Shown here: one piece after another, positions 28,241-42,360 of the stretch
Numbering within the stretch: the stretch's first letter is position 1
Layout of the letters: each line of letters begins with the position of its first letter
NCBI GenBank assembly: GCA_036873755.1
Contig: JAVTVY010020305.1
Location: 1 to 64,000 of the forward strand
Length of the DNA stretch: 64,000 bases
DNA from: Hanleya hanleyi
Taxonomy: Eukaryota > Mollusca > Polyplacophora > Lepidopleurida > Hanleyidae
Direction: 5' to 3'
Notes under the pieces: model-generated
Told to the model about the DNA's origin: nothing
What the model saw: the letters and a program-made list of their open reading frames with translations, nothing else
Database searches by the model: none
Made by a program: the position numbers and the translations under genes

Positions 28241-31039
28241 AGGACAGTGAGGCCACATTTTTTTATTCTCTTGGTTTACGGATCCGCCGACCCAAAAAAA
28301 CAGGTTTACTGAAAAAAAATATAATTTCAAAATGGTCCTTTTTTTTTCTCCGCCGACTCGATTTTCCCGTCAATGTAAAAAAAAAATCCGGAGAACTCTG
28401 TGGCAAGATTCTGTGTGGAAACCGCTCTCCGCGAGGGAAGACAACTCTTCCGCCAACTCTTCCGCCACTTGGTGGCGCTATCCTAAATACTCCCCGCAAA
28501 GTGTTGTTATCGCCATTCTGTGCACAAATGTATAGCTTCCTGGGCATTCCCAGTGTTTGGAGAGTTCCTTGACTTACTTATGCGGGACATGGCGATAATG
28601 GCGAGAGCTAATGTCAGATTCGTCGGATGAATTATATTTATATCCAGTCGTAGCTTTCGTAATATTAGCCTTCCGTTGTAACTATGACGAGATTGGGAAA
28701 GCCCAGGGCCTGGGGAATCAGCTTTCCAACATGACCTAGATCATGAAAAACAACCGCTGGAAAGCGGAGATGCACGCCTTCAAATATGACCGAAAAAAAA
28801 CCCTCAAACTCTTCGCAATTCCGCGAAGTCTCTCATCTGGAAGCTGCGTTTATTCTGACAAATGTCCACGAATAAATGAGTATTCATCTGTTATTTCTGG
28901 GCATTGTAATCAAAGAAATATTTGCTCACAATCTTTGGAAATTACGTAGGTTTGTGGGTTTTTTAACGTGGTTGTTGTTCATCGAAACATCATTTTGCAA
29001 ATAACGAACATGTCGGTGAGTTTACTGATTTTCATTTGGAATAAAACTGCATTTCTTGAAGAAAATAATACACACACATAGTTTTTGTTGAAATATATTA
29101 TTTAAAAAGGACATAAAGCAATAAGTTTCAGAATGTCTGGGATCTGAAATGCAGACAAAAACACATGAACGCCTTCTGTTTTGGAGATAATTATTCAACT
29201 TTACTGACTGCCCTGAGCTGGAAGCAGTGGGTTCAGGCCAAGAAAATTATCTGGGGCTGACAGCTAGGATAAGCTGCAGTACTGAATGAGCTAATGGACG
29301 ACGGCTGAATAATGAATGATGGACCAGACGCTTGTAATTCCTGCGAAGATTCTGCAGTCGTTTGGCAAGCGATATGTGTTTGTGCGAGCCCACAAGGAGA
29401 CTGAGAAAAACCCGTCCACGCAAATATAAATGTCCTTGATATTCTTAGGAGTGCACAGAAGCAATATGATCTTCTTCCGAAGTCAAGGTTGTGTATAGAT
29501 CAAAAAGTTATCAAAGCGGGAGGTTATCAAAACGGTCAAATATTCGAATAGTATATATTTTGCCTAAATTGAATTTTCAATGATAAACCGGTAACCAAAA
29601 GTGTTCTACACGAATTTTTCGAAACCTGTTCAATCATCAATAGTAATATGTGATATGAATTTCATTATTCAAGACATTTTCAAAGTGGCATATACAAATT
29701 TATACAAGGCTAGTTCAGTTGTATGATTTTTAATCTCAACCCTTGGGCATAGGGATATTGTCTTTGTTAAGTACGTCTGTCCACCTGTCTAATATTAACC
29801 TGTCTGGTCTTGCCTACCCTATGACAGGTTTAAGTAAACTATTCTGTTTTGATTGTAGACATTTTCCCAGTGACAGTGTCATGTGAATGTTTCAGGAATA
29901 TAATAGGAGAGAGATTCCGTCCAACAAATCACTTTCCATCTCGTTTTCTTGTTTTATGGGTTAACAATGCAAGCTTTTATCACTGATCAGACATTCAGCA
30001 GGCAGCTGTCCTGCATACTAGATACCGGCCATGATTTTACTTCAACATTTAAAAATCTAATTTTTTTTTTTCCGACCGACCGACCCAAATTTTTGGGGCC
30101 TTCAATCCGTAAACCAAGAAATAAAAAAAAACTGGCCTGAACATCAAGTTTTTGTGTGTTGTTCTCACTTTGATGTCGGCTAACGTAATCAGCATATATA
30201 TTCTGTAAATTCACATTTCTGAGTTTGGTTTCGCCAGAAGTTGTTGATAAAATGTATATGATGTTCAATCCTCACATGTATTCGAGCACATATGATGCAA
30301 TTTATACACGATTTCTTTCGATATATGTAAACTACACCCCCACCTGAAAAGATATTACAAATGTTGAATATATCACGATCAGTTGTTTGTGTATTCTGAA
30401 CATGTTATTCATCGTTGACCAGTTGTTTCCATCAAATTCTCGGTTACAAGATTGTGACAAGTTATCTTGCGAGAATTAGGATGTGCTGAATCCGAATTTG
30501 CTCATTTTCAAGAAATCATTCGTAATTAAAGTGTCAAATTCGCCCACACACCTATACGTGTATCTCACCTGGGTAACCATGGCTAGATCACAGCCTGATT
30601 GGAGGTGGTGACATACCTCATGAAAATCTTTGATACCCTTAGAAGTACAGACATGAAATATTTCACTATATATATGTGACGCCTACTCTATTCTAAAATG
30701 CAAACTTCCAATTATTTGTTGTGATGGCGTCACAGTGACGTTATAGATACAAACCAATTTAGATCGATTTTTTTTTTTTACATTTTCATTTAGAATATAT
30801 TTATTTTACGGGTAATGCATTATGTTTGTGCGCTTCTGTGTAAAAATATGATGAAAAACGCCAATATTCACAAGGATTCCATCCACTCTTATTCCTCATT
30901 TCCAAACACGAGTCTTCAAACAAATCTAGAGGGCGGGAAAAAGTTGTAAACAAGCTGTAATAATTTCCAATAATTGAAAATACATGTCATTGCTCGTTAT
31001 TAGTCAACTATATATTCCTTTTCATAATCTCTTCTTGAA
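28241..31039. other. No gene recognised; scattered repeat fragments
   Basis: TTGGTTTACGGAT near 28270 recurs inverted near 30105 beside a CCGACCGACCGACCC tract. A GGACGACGGCTGAATAATGA-type motif is at about 29294. The rest is AT-rich single-copy-looking DNA. Confidence 0.45.
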
Positions 31040-32430
31040 TCATTGCGCCATTGTTCAGCATATTGCATGATTAAATGTGTACTTCGAGGGAATAGGCATT
31101 CCTCAAATGAAATGAGATACTTAAAATACCCATCCATTTACTAATATTCTCCGTCATTTTTCATAGACGATAAATGATTCCGAAATAATATTTCGCGATT
31201 TAGATTATTATTAACATGTACATGTAATTTGTCATTCAGGAAATGCTGTAAATTAGAGATGAGAGTAGCCAGCCATTGTAAATTCACACTTGATGGTTCA
31301 GGTGAAAGGTTATAGCTTGACATGAAATGAACATCAAAACTGTGGAGAAGTCTGGTTCAACAAATATAGGTTTCAAATTAACCTTGGCCACTATTTCGAA
31401 TTTACCCAGGAAGCAATCTGGGGAAAGTTATGGCTGTGGGCTAAAAATATAACCAACGCCGGGAAACACCTAAACGAATATGTCGTATAAGTTGATACAA
31501 CTCCTAAAGCTTAGCCAAAAGAACCAGCTTCAGATGACCCTTCCTGTCCGTCTATCAAGTTATTCCGTGCAGCTCCACACAGCACGATATACTGGATAAC
31601 ATCAGCTGTCAGATTATGCCGTTCAATGTTCCTGACCACACTTGTAGGTTATCACTCATGTGAAACACACGCCCTATGCGCGAAGTTAAGTTTAATTCAC
31701 CTATATGCGTATCTCACCTGGGTAACCATGGCTGGATCACAGCCTGATTGGAGGTGGCGCCATTGTTCAGCATATTGCATGATTAAATGTGTACTTCGAG
31801 GGAATACGCATTCCTCAAATGAAATGAGATACTTAAAGTTCTCATCCATTGACTAATATTCTCCGCCATTTTTCATAGACGATAAATGATTCCGAAAAAA
31901 TATTTCGCGATTTAGATTGTTATTAGCATGTACATGTAATTTGTGATTCAGGTGATGCTGTAAATTAGAGGAGATGAGAGTAGTCAGCCATTGTAACTTT
32001 ACATTTGATGGTTCAGGTGAAAGGTTATAACAACGAGTCTCCAACTTGGCATGAAATGAACATCTAAACTGTGGAGAAGTCTGGTTCAACAAATATGCAC
32101 AGAAAACACCTGGCTAAGATTGTATAGGTTTTAAATTAACCTTGACAACTATTCTGAATTTACCCAAGAATCAATCTGGGGAGTGTTATGTCTGTGGGCT
32201 AAAAATATAACCAACGCCTGGAAAAACCTAAACGAATATGTCGTCTTAGGTGACACATTACCTAAAACTTAGCAAAAAGAACCAGCTTCAGATGACCCTC
32301 CCTGTCCGTCATATCAAATTATTCCGTGCAGCTCCGCACAGCACCATATACTGGATCACATGAGCTGTCAGATTATGCCGTTCAATGTTCCTAACCACAC
32401 TTGTAGGTTATCACTCATGTGTAACACACA
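31040..32430. repeat. ~0.7-kb tandem segmental duplication
   Basis: 31040-31690 and 31755-32430 are collinear copies (CATTGTTCAGCATATTGCAT, GGTTCAGGTGAAAGGTTATA, CAGCTTCAGATGACCCT and ACACTTGTAGGTTATCACTC occur in both). Part of the unit, CACCTGGGTAACCATGGCT, also occurs at 30560. Indels of 10-60 bp separate the copies. No gene. Confidence 0.8.
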
Positions 32431-33816
32431 CCCTATGCATCTCTCTCACGCTCTCTGAGCTTAAATGATAAGTTGTGATGTTGAAAAGTTTTACATTGAC
32501 AGCATATATATGTATGTAACTTGACGACAAAAAATTGCCCACATTTGAAGAGATTGATGACAATAGAGCGTGGGTGCCAATTGCGAGATTATACGAATAG
32601 GCACAAGAAACTCAATAGACGTCGAATTCCCGTTGATTACAAGGGAGACTTTCACTGATTGGAACAGAAATATAATCAGCCTTTTCTAGGAAAAAATATT
32701 GGTCTCTGGCGGCTATCAGTCAAGAACATGGGTACTTGGACAACACGTCCTAGCTTATTGAATACATATAATTTGTATGTGATCAGTAGTATGTCGTGCA
32801 AAATAATGATCAAACTTCGCGTCACAATGGCATTTTTCGTCTGACGGGTTGTTTGCAATGGAAGGGCTCATTCTAACAATGTTTTCTAGGATCGCAGAAT
32901 ATGTAACTGTATTGGTCAGATTTGTCACTTTGTTATTTGAATAATATGTCTAATTTAATTTGCTTTGAGGCCAGATAAATGTAGTATACCTTCAGTAGGC
33001 CGCCGCCATCTATGATTAATTCCTGCGTAGGTAACATAAAGATATTATAAGCATATCAATATCAATATCAAATTTCAAGCCAGGATACAATAAACTAAAT
33101 AAACACAAGCCGGTCATTAGCAGGCGAGAAGCTGTCGATTCATCCAAATGGCTTTCCAATTCGTTTTCCACCGAATGAAATATCTCAACCACGAAAGAAT
33201 TTCTACCACGCGTATTGCGTTCATGTAAAAACCATGGAGCTTTGTTTGGAATTATTTATATTGCCATTTCCATGGCGACCGCACACAGGTATATGAGAAC
33301 AACACGCAGAAATACCTTTTTAACATCAGAAAGAATAAAAATAATCACGTTGCATATTTTTGTACGTAGGGCCGATTAAGTTTTGAAAATAGGGGTTTGG
33401 TCGCTCGCCTAACTCCCATGAGGGTCGTGGATTATTCCATTCAATATAGACATGTCCGACATTCGGTAGACAACCGTCATCTACAAGAACCGTCAGCCTT
33501 CAATAATGATAGGACCGGTTTGTGTGAACTTGTTTGTACCCGTACACACTGTACGATCAAGTAACAGACACAATTGTAATTTGAAATGCCAGAAAAAACT
33601 ATCTGATGGCCGAAACCGAAAACTTCAACACTGACAAGTATTAAAATAATGTGCCCAAAGTGTTCAGGATTTCCCGGAGTTTGACCCACGCGCAGCGTTA
33701 TCATCTCCTAGCACCCGTTTGTGACATTTAATACCATATGAATTATTTACTTTCACCACTCCCCCAACCAAAATTTCGAAATGTATATTATTATATCACC
33801 AAAGAGCCGTGTTTAC
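32431..33816. other. No gene recognised; 3' of SLC6 exon
   Basis: This stretch should hold the intron and the last coding exon(s) of the SLC6 gene on the - strand, but no convincing C-terminal exon was found. Confidence 0.4.
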
Positions 33817-33984
33817 CTGTATTAGCGTCCCTTCGGTGGTGAGAAGACTGTATATTAAGACTATTGGTATGGGCAGGGCCACACTAGCAGCTATAATCCA
33901 ACCCACAGCTATAGCACCAGGTGGGTATACGTAATCATTAAGGGTCGGGGGGTTAAAACGCACCAAGGTGATGACAAAGACGAA
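33817..33984 (-). CDS. SLC6 transporter exon, TM12 region
   Basis: 56 codons. The acceptor TTTCAG is at 33987-33985 and the donor CAG|GTAAAC at 33816. It encodes FVFVITLVRF, a YPPGAIAVGWIIA helix and LIYSLLTTEGTLIQ, matching the TM11-TM12 end of sodium/chloride-dependent neurotransmitter transporters. Both junctions are in phase 0 or compatible with the preceding exon. Confidence 0.85.
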
Positions 33985-34241
33985 CTGAAAGAGAAAATGA
34001 GCAGAAATATATGTATAAAAGCACATTAACAACTAAACTGATTTTCACTGGAGTTATTATCTGACATATTATATGGAACGTAAGAGAAAATATCTAAAGC
34101 GAATTCGTGAATTTTGACACAAATCTGAAATCAAGTCTTCCATCCCCTCTTATTATGCAACTTTTGTCTACTTATTCAACGGCACAAGTAAAATTCATCA
34201 TTTGAATAACTGCAGGGTGATATAAAGGACTTCCGACTTAC

Positions 34242-34351
34242 CACAGAAAACACGGGCAATATATATTTCCAGTGAAATTTGCACACCATAAGAACATATC
34301 TAGATGGATTCGGCGTCATTTGGCGTATATGGTCTGTAAATTTGTCCGCCC
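34242..34351 (-). CDS. SLC6 transporter exon, start of TM11
   Basis: The acceptor CACAG is at 34356-34352. An alternative further upstream (34390) would add residues foreign to the family. The donor is GTG|GTAAGT. It encodes GADKFTDHIRQM and a WKYILPVFSV segment. Joined in phase to the exon at 40251 it restores the family's WLYGADKF junction. Confidence 0.85.
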
Positions 34352-34540
34352 CTGTGAACATTGAAAAGGGCGAGATTAGGATGTAGCCTCTAGGTATCAG
34401 AAAGCGTAATATCTAACAGAAAGAAAGTTGTGTCGCAAAGTAAAACTCAGGTCAAAGATCGAAGATTAAGGTTACTCTCACCGATAATTCAGAAAATTAA
34501 ACTATCGTGGGAGACGATGTGCCAGATACCAAAATTGGGG

Positions 34541-35218
34541 TGTAGACACTGTTAATGTCCAAACGCCCGTTAATGCCCAAATTGGACATTAACACGCAAC
34601 GAGTGCGTGTTAATGTCCCACGTAGGACAATAAGACGCCAGCATGAATGTTATCGTCCAAACTTTGGACATTAGCGGTCGATATGTATCACTTCGACTGT
34701 CCCGCCTCTGTTCCAAAATTTCATTGAGACCATTTAGCGCGCGCCTACAAGAAATGTGTTGATCGCGCGTCGTTTTGAAGAAACTGAAAGTACGTATGCA
34801 GCGTTCCATTTGGTAAGTTTGTAATTAGATATTAGTGAAAAAACGAACTACGGACTACGGAGTATGGACTGTTAATGAACACAAGAAAACATTTAAAAAA
34901 CACCAAGACAGGGCGAAATCGCTTTGTGAGACTACAGCCCATGTTCATATATCCATCTTACACTGCGAGGAATCGATATGACCACAAGATATTGAATTAG
35001 TTAAAAAACGAACTACGGACTATGGACTGTTAGGACATTAAGACGCAACTTGTACATATTGAAAAAAAATCAGTTGCAGGTCGACCGTTAATGTCCAAAT
35101 TTGCCCTAGGACAATAAGAGGCGGTTAATGTCCAAACTTAGGACATTAACACGCACTCGCTGCGTGTTAATGTCCAATTTGGACATTAACGGGCGTTTGG
35201 ACATTAACAGTGTCTACA
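34541..35218. mobile_element. MITE-like element with 78-bp inverted repeats
   Basis: The ends (TGTAGACACTGTTAATGTCC...) are inverted copies for about 78 bp with two or three differences. They are built from repeated TTAATGTCC/GGACATTAA palindromes. Possible 6-bp flanks are TTGGGG/TTGAGG. Length 678 bp, no coding region. It sits in the intron between the TM10 and TM11 exons. Confidence 0.85.
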
Positions 35219-35739
35219 TTGAGGTCAGATTGACATGAAGCTGTTGAAACTAGAGGTTCCGCTTTGACCCTTGGGTTGCCGCTCCTGCATGAAGTCTATG
35301 CTGGTTGTTTTTTAAGCAAAACATACGTTTCCCCCAACCTCCCACCTTGCCTTGAGTGGGCTCATTATTTAAGGGAAAGTGCTATAAAATGAATGTAGCA
35401 GCTGCGCATCTAAAAATATTAATTGCGAAGAGGCGATTTTCATTGTTGCTGTAGCCCAGCGAGGAGTCGGGATTTATATAGCAATGAGTGGATTGCCGAC
35501 ACCTACAACATCCAACCAATGTGAAATACATGTAATTGTGAAGCATCAATTATTTCAAAATTGATCACAACATAGGAAAGATGCAAAACATAAAAGAGGC
35601 ATAATATACATGCTTTACTGTATAGAAGTTTCATGCATCTGCCTTCAGTAGTTTCCAAGATATGGAGCGAACAAAAATTGAACACAGACAGACAAGCACA
35701 TTTTGCATGAACTCACACAAGCACTAGCACACACCAAAG

Positions 35740-37815
35740 CCTAATTAGATCACAAGGCCATTTCAATGAAGCTTCCATCCAAGTTTGGTGAAATTTTATC
35801 CAGTAGTTCTCCAAATATCTTGTAGACAAGAGTAGTCTTGTACATACATGTAACAAAGATAGACATCAGAAACAGATGGATGCATGTGCGCACACCAAAA
35901 CATAATCAGATGTGAAGGCCATTCCAATAAAGATTCCATCCAAGTCTGGTGAAGTTCCATCCAGTAGTTCTCCAGATATCTTACAGACAATGCCTGTCTA
36001 TACATATAGAAGTAGATGGACAGGCGGACGGACAACAGACCCGGATGAACGCATGCATGCATACCAAAACCTAATGAGATCAGCACCCTATTGCAATGAA
36101 GCTTCGATCCAAGTTTGGCGAAATTCCGTCAGGTGGTTCTCCAGATATCTTGCTGACAAGGCCTGTATATACATGTACAAGTAGATGGACAGACAGACAT
36201 GAATGAATGCTCGCACTCACACGAACACTTAATCAGATGAGGGGGCTATCCCAATGAAGCTTCCATCCTAGTTTGGTGAAATTCCGTCAAGTAGTTCTCC
36301 AGATATCTTGAAGACAAGGTCTTTCTGCATATACATGTACAATTAGGTGGACGGACGGATGGACAATGGACACGGATGAATGCACATACACACACGAAAA
36401 CCTAATCAAATGAGGGGGCTATCCCAATGAACCTTCTATTCAAGTTTGGTGAAATTCCGTCCAGTAGTTCAAGATATCTTGCAGACAAGGCCTGTATATA
36501 CATGTACAATTAGATGGACGGACGGACGGACAATGGACACGGATAAATGCATACACACACCAAAACCTAATCAAATGAGGGGGCTATCCCAATGAACCTT
36601 CCATCCAAGTTTGGTAAAATTCAGTCCAGTAGTTCTTCAGATATCTTGCAGACAGTGACTGTATATACATATACATGTACAAGTAGATGGACAGACGGAC
36701 GGACACCAGACATGGACGAACGCACGTACACACACCAAAACCTAATCAGATGAGGGGGCTATCCCAATGAAGCCTTCATCCAAGTTTGGTGAACTTCCGT
36801 CAAGTAGCTCTCCAGATATCTTGCAGACATGGCCTGTATATACGTGTACAATTAGATGGACGGACACGATGGACACGGATAAATGCACACACAAACCAAA
36901 CTTAATCAAATGAGGGGGGTATCCCAATGAAGCTTCCATCTAAGTTTGGTGAAATTCTGTTGAGTAGTTCTCAAGATATCTTGCGAATAAGGCCTGTATA
37001 TACATTTACAAGTAGATGGACAGACGGACGGACACCAGACACGGATGAGTGCACGCACATATACCGAAACCTAATCAAATGAAGGGGCCATCCCAATGAA
37101 GCTTCCATCCAAGTTTAGTGAAATTCTGTCCAGTAGGTCTCAAGATATCTTGCAGACAAGGCCTGTATATACATGTACAAGTAGATGGACGGACGGCCGG
37201 ACACCAGACACGGATGAACGCACACACACACACACCAAAACGTAATCAAATGAAGGGGCCATCCCAATGAAGCTTCCATCCAAGTTTGGTGAAATTCAGT
37301 CCAATAGTTCTCGAGATATCTTGCAGACAAGAAAGGTGGACGGACAGACAGACAGACGGACAACGGGCACGGATGAATGCACGCACACGCACGAAAACCT
37401 AATCAAATGAGGGGGGCATCCCAATGAAGCTTCCATCCAAGTTTGGTGAAATTCCGTCCAGTAGTTCTCGAGATATTTTGCAGACAAGAAAAGGGGACGG
37501 ACAGACAACGGGGACGGACGGACAAACAGACGGACACCGGACACGGATGAATGCACGCACACACACCAAAACCTAATCAAATGAGGGGGCCATCCCAATG
37601 AAGCTTCCATCCAAGTTTGGTGAGATTCCGTCCAGTAGTTCTCGAGATACCTTGACAAGAAGACAAGAAAAGGGGACGGACAGGGGACGGACGGTGGACG
37701 GACAGGGGACGGACGGTGGACGGACAGGGGACGGACGGTGGACGGACAGGGGACGGACAGACAGCACAAGCACTAGATGTCTCCGCCCAACATAGTTGGG
37801 GGAGACATAATAACC
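35740..37815. mobile_element. ~167-bp tandem array with (GGAC)n and terminal hairpin
   Basis: About twelve units share CAATGAAGCTTCCATCCAAG, TTTGGTGAAATTC and TAGTTCTC..AGATATCTTG, with GGAC-rich spacers. The array ends in a long GGAC/GGTGGACGGACAGG tract (37660-37760) and the hairpin GTCTCC.GCCCAACATAGTTGGGGGAGAC (37779-37806). It has the same architecture as 20245-24043 with unrelated unit sequence. It lies within an SLC6 intron. Confidence 0.78.
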
Positions 37816-38870
37816 ATTGTCCCGTTCAGCATTATTTCAGCTATATAGTGATAGATGGATATTGGCACGGTTGATATTCTTAGGATGATGATGGTTGATC
37901 CAAACTGTCTGTTGCTGTGGCTTTTTGAGGAATCGTCTATGATTGACAGCAGTCAGAGCTTTCAAACAGTCTGGCGGATTGGAATTTTTGTCCTGCCCAG
38001 ACTCAAACGCCCACGAGTGGACAAGGGTAAATACTCTCACAATGACCGTTCAGAGACTCCAATTTTGAGTTCCGGTACCCAAAGGAGGGTTTATCACAAC
38101 ATTAAAAAGGAAAGTTACTCCGACAAAAAAACGTCAAATCCATGGGTTTTACAAATATTTCGATATATATCCCTTCGATGCCATCATCAATCACCATTCC
38201 TAATGACATTAAATAAATATATGTCGACCAAGCATTGTCGCTTTCATCATCTATAATATACATTCAAGACATACAAAGGTACAGTAATAGAAATCATCAA
38301 AGCAGCTACTGCAGAACTGAATAACAATATAATTCTCACATATATACGGTACTTAAAAACAATAGAAGAAGAAAATCATAGAAGAACCGGCGCGGGGGTT
38401 TCTGAGATATTTTCAGAACAGAGTATGGAGAAAACTGCACCGAAACGGAGAGCAGTTTGATAAGGCAGTAGGGAAATACTACTGCCTCCTCCCTATAGAA
38501 TGGTATCATTGGACTTACAACCAACCAGTGTAACACGGCCTGGGGATTTATCTTGATGGTCTCTAATCTATACCCACTGGGATCTGTCTCAAATACCATC
38601 CAGGACAGATACATGTACACATGTTGCACTGTGTTAATGTATATGTCATGATTTTAGCTCCAGTGGGTGTAAAATGCGTGTTTCCACGAACCTAGCTATG
38701 CTGGTCAAGTTTTCTACCTTCCGATCAAAACTTCCCGGCCCCCAATAGACGTTTGATGCCTTCTTCTATTTCAGCACAACTATCCTGACACGATCTTTCG
38801 ATCATAACTTTGTCCTTACCGGGTGCTCCAGCGGACCAACTTTATATTCTCGGCCTCCAGTGAGCGATAA

Positions 38871-39850
38871 ATGTTATCATTGGCCACCCATCATCCCTTA
38901 TTTCTGGAATTTCTCATTAACAGTATCTATTTGAAATTTGGCAACACAATATATCAACAGCATATAGGTATTCCAATGGATATTAACTGTGCACCCACTA
39001 TGTGCAGGCGCTTTCAAAAACCAATCAATCAAAGCCCGTTCCTTCTCATTCACCAAACGCTATACAAACGATCTTCTCGCTGCGGATAATCGATACATAA
39101 ATGACGCAGTAAATGATATTTATTCACCTTCACTAGATTTGAAGGAAACTATAGATAGTCCTAACGGCACGTCATATTTAGACCGTATCTTCATAAAAAT
39201 GAAGCGGGCCTTCTCTCCAGTCGACTTTCTGACAAAAGACAAGATTACAATTTCGACATTTCTGGACAGTAATATTCTAGTGGAACCTGCATATCGCGCA
39301 GCAAATCTCGCCCAGTGGTATTTGCTAGATCCTGTGTTGAATGTGACGTCTACAACAGGGCTATACCACCAAGCGCCTCCACTCAAAGTTTCTCAAATTG
39401 GAGATACATGTACATATCGCATGCTGATAGCAAAATACGAGCGTAACGTGCAAGATCTATGGCGTTAAGTTTCGTAACTTGTGTCTTATTCCGCTTAACC
39501 CGGGGTTAGGGGTCATATGAACCCATGTACTTCAAGATTCTCATGGTGCCCATATGAACAGTCACAATCAAAGCGTTACTGAGATACATCATTCTCTGGA
39601 TGACTTTACAACTAATATCATATGGATTAAGAATACTGATCAGCGATATGGATTCGATTTTTTTGGGGGATATCAAGATATCTAGGTTTATACTTGATTG
39701 TCTTTTTGTATTTGATGCTAATGCTGTTATGTGGATTTGGTAATAGGTCTTTGGATTATGGATGTGTTCAATCTTTAATGGACGATGACTACATAATTAA
39801 CGACAACCATACGCTTGTATTTGCATCTAAACTCTCCTAAGCACGCTTCG
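38871..39850 (+). mobile_element. Penelope-like element fragment (RT part and 3' UTR)
   Basis: Broken reverse-transcriptase sequence: NTIYQQHIGIPMDINCAP, then SFTKRYTNDLLAADNRYIND with the catalytic second Asp changed, then a thumb-like end (YRMLIAKYERNVQDLWR). Several frame changes are present. The 3' tail (CCATGTACTTCAAGATTCTC, CAGTCACAATCAAAGCG) is shared with copies at 46640 and 48670. It is dead and lies in an SLC6 intron. Confidence 0.75.
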
Positions 39851-40250
39851 ATGACGACAGATAGAGCCACAGATGTTACAATGTGTATATTTTAATTTTA
39901 TGTTACCGGTACCCCATTTTAAACTTTTTTTCTGTTGTTGTCATAAATCACTTTTGCTTACCCGATAACTATTCAGACAATTATATACAGCATTTTGACG
40001 AAGAGGAAAAATCAGCGCCTCCACCAAATGGGCATCAAATAACCTTTTTGGACTGTGTTTTTCTCTTACATTACCCACAGTGACTCCAATACCGTCCTGT
40101 TATGATTTTTTACCAAAACTGTGGCCGTTCAGATCAAACTAACAAAAAATAATATTAAATTATAATAAGATAATATATGTCATTACCCCATCCATGGTAC
40201 GTCAAAGATATATTGGGTTACGGTGTATCGCGATTACAGCATAAACTCAC

Positions 40251-40350
40251 CATATAACCAGGCTATAACTATACTCTCACAAAATACAATAAGTGTCGTT
40301 GCAAGTGCCGATGAGTACCAGTCCACGATCTGGAAGTAGTACATCCCGCC
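40251..40350 (-). CDS. SLC6 transporter exon, TM10
   Basis: The acceptor ATCTAG is before 40350 and the donor ATG|GTGAGT after 40251. It encodes GGMYYFQIVDWYSSALA..FCESIVIAWLY, the TM10 signature (GGMYxFQLxDWY) of SLC6 transporters. Confidence 0.92.
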
Positions 40351-40676
40351 CTAGATGACAAAGAAAGAACCCATTAATCAGAATGACAAATCAACATCTT
40401 AGAGAAACCCATACCAGTATGACCTTTCTCTCCAACCTTCATGATATTTCGTTCTCGGTCGCGACAGATTCAATGCGTTGCTTTGACCTGAATTGACCTG
40501 AACTGTTCGAACATGTTACTGAATGATCCTGCCGGCCTGAGCCAGAACCTCCGGTTTTGTTATCTAATCGTGTTTATGTCTTTTGCTTCATATTACTTGA
40601 GTGCATGAAATTCTCAATATATTAGCACTGCACTACATCATTTTCGCAAATTTGACGTGCGTAGTCAAACATTTAC

Positions 40677-40808
40677 CTGACAAACGAAGATGAGAGCTGT
40701 TAGACCTCCGCATATGCACACAACCAACGTCACCAGAACCTTCCGTTTTCCCAGCGTTTCGGGGTATATGTCATACAATCCGCTGGTTAGAGTTTTTAGA
40801 GTTCCAAA
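40677..40808 (-). CDS. SLC6 transporter exon, TM9
   Basis: 44 codons between acceptor TCTAG and donor CAG|GTAAAT. It encodes LTSGLYDIYPETLGKRK followed by a hydrophobic helix ending FVCQ, matching the loop and TM9 of SLC6 proteins. Phase 0 at both ends. Confidence 0.92.
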
Positions 40809-41811
40809 CTAGAATAAAAAAACCCAATAGATTAGAGAGCCATATCAATCATAGATGATATTACGAACAGTAATCCAATTTTACGATTCTAAATTCATAT
40901 CCAAAGACAAAGCATATACAACAGTAATAAGTTATCTGGCTTAACGCCTCAGTAAGGTACCGCGTGTTGAGCATTAAGTGATATTAAAAATAATTTAGAG
41001 TCTTGAGCAGTCCTAATATCCTGGCTAATGACGGCTGAATATCGAATGAGGAAAATTTCTGGTACCGGTAAAACTGTTTTGCCTCTAGATATAGCATTCT
41101 AATCCTATCCAATCTAGGATAATATCTTGTACATATATGGCGGAGCACAGTTATAGTGTCATTCATATATATTAAAATGCTTATATTGCAGTGATATATT
41201 TGCTGGATACTACGGAAATTTATAGATGATAATACAGCAGTGGGGGTCACTTTTCATCACTAGGTTTATCTCTACTTTCTGTAGGATTTAATTTCCTAAT
41301 TAATTACTGATCACTGATGACATATATAGTAGCATACTTGAGTTACGAATCTTAGTAAATGAACTGTATCACTATTCTGGAGTTTCCAAGTCTCGGTTGC
41401 ATTTGTAAACATGTCTGTTTGTGCCAATTCAGATGTTGCAGTCCATTTAGACACGCAGATATCTATAAAATTTGAATCTTCCCTTCAACTCTCCTTCAAA
41501 GGAAGTTCCTTCACAGTCTAAGTACAGGTAAACTGTATGTGTACATTTTTTATATTTTGGTTATCAGTGCGAGGTACCACGAAGGTCGTTTTCGAGAATC
41601 ATTTTTATTTCATCGATGTTTCTCAACGCAAACGAACAGTATCGTCGGCGAACACCATCCAAACTACGGTATTGTATTTGGCTATTAACACCGACTACAC
41701 GTAAATCCACATATGAGGGGACAAGACAGCTACCCATGCAGGCTGATTGAATTCACAGTCAACTATAATGACGTCAGGTTAATTCTATCTAAGTGAATGT
41801 TGTGTGCTTAC

Positions 41812-41924
41812 CTGTGTATCAACAGCAAGAAAAATACAGGTGAGAAAGAAAAGAATGGTCCAGAGTTGTGGAACAGGTAAGAGGGAAGCCGTGTGCGGAT
41901 ACGTTATGAAGACCAATCCTGGAC
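41812..41924 (-). CDS. SLC6 transporter exon, TM8
   Basis: The acceptor TTTGTAG is before 41924 and the donor CAG|GTAAGC after 41812. It encodes GPGLVFITYP, LWTILFFLTCIFLAVDTQ. The Asp of AVDTQ is the conserved Na2-site aspartate; the following Ser of most relatives is Thr here. Confidence 0.93.
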
Positions 41925-42099
41925 CTACAAATGTGGTAGTGTCATCAGATGTACTCCAAAACATCACCAAATACGTGTCGTGTAGGGATAATTTTCTCTT
42001 ACATAATGCATATAATAAACAATAACTTCGGCTTTCGTGCAATACAGAAGCGGCCAACAGTTTTCGATTATCCCATGTATAGAAACATATTATTTTTAC

Positions 42100-42360
42100 T
42101 TCGTATATTTCGTAACTTGTACCTAATAACGCTTAAACGGAGCTAGAGTCCGTTGGAAGATGTCTTGCCGGCCTCATTGAAAACTTTTGCTCGCTTCTCT
42201 CTTGAAGGAAACTAGCCATTGTTTTGTATTTCATGATTGATTTTCTTTGAATTTCATGCTAATGTTGTTATTCGCTCTTGAATGAGTTCTTTGAAAAATG
42301 GACACCTGAATTCATTATTGGACGACGGTTGATTATTGAATGGCGGATCAGACGCTTGTA
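42100..42360 (+). mobile_element. Penelope-like 3' UTR relic
   Basis: TTCGTAACTTGTACCTAATA, GATGTCTTGCCGGCCTCATT and GGACGACGGTTGATTATTGA match the 3' tails of the copies near 39480-39790 and 48660-49060. No coding part is left. Confidence 0.6.

Noticed and set aside
34570..34809. 79-aa open frame
   Set aside because: Spans the inverted repeat of the MITE; no family signature.
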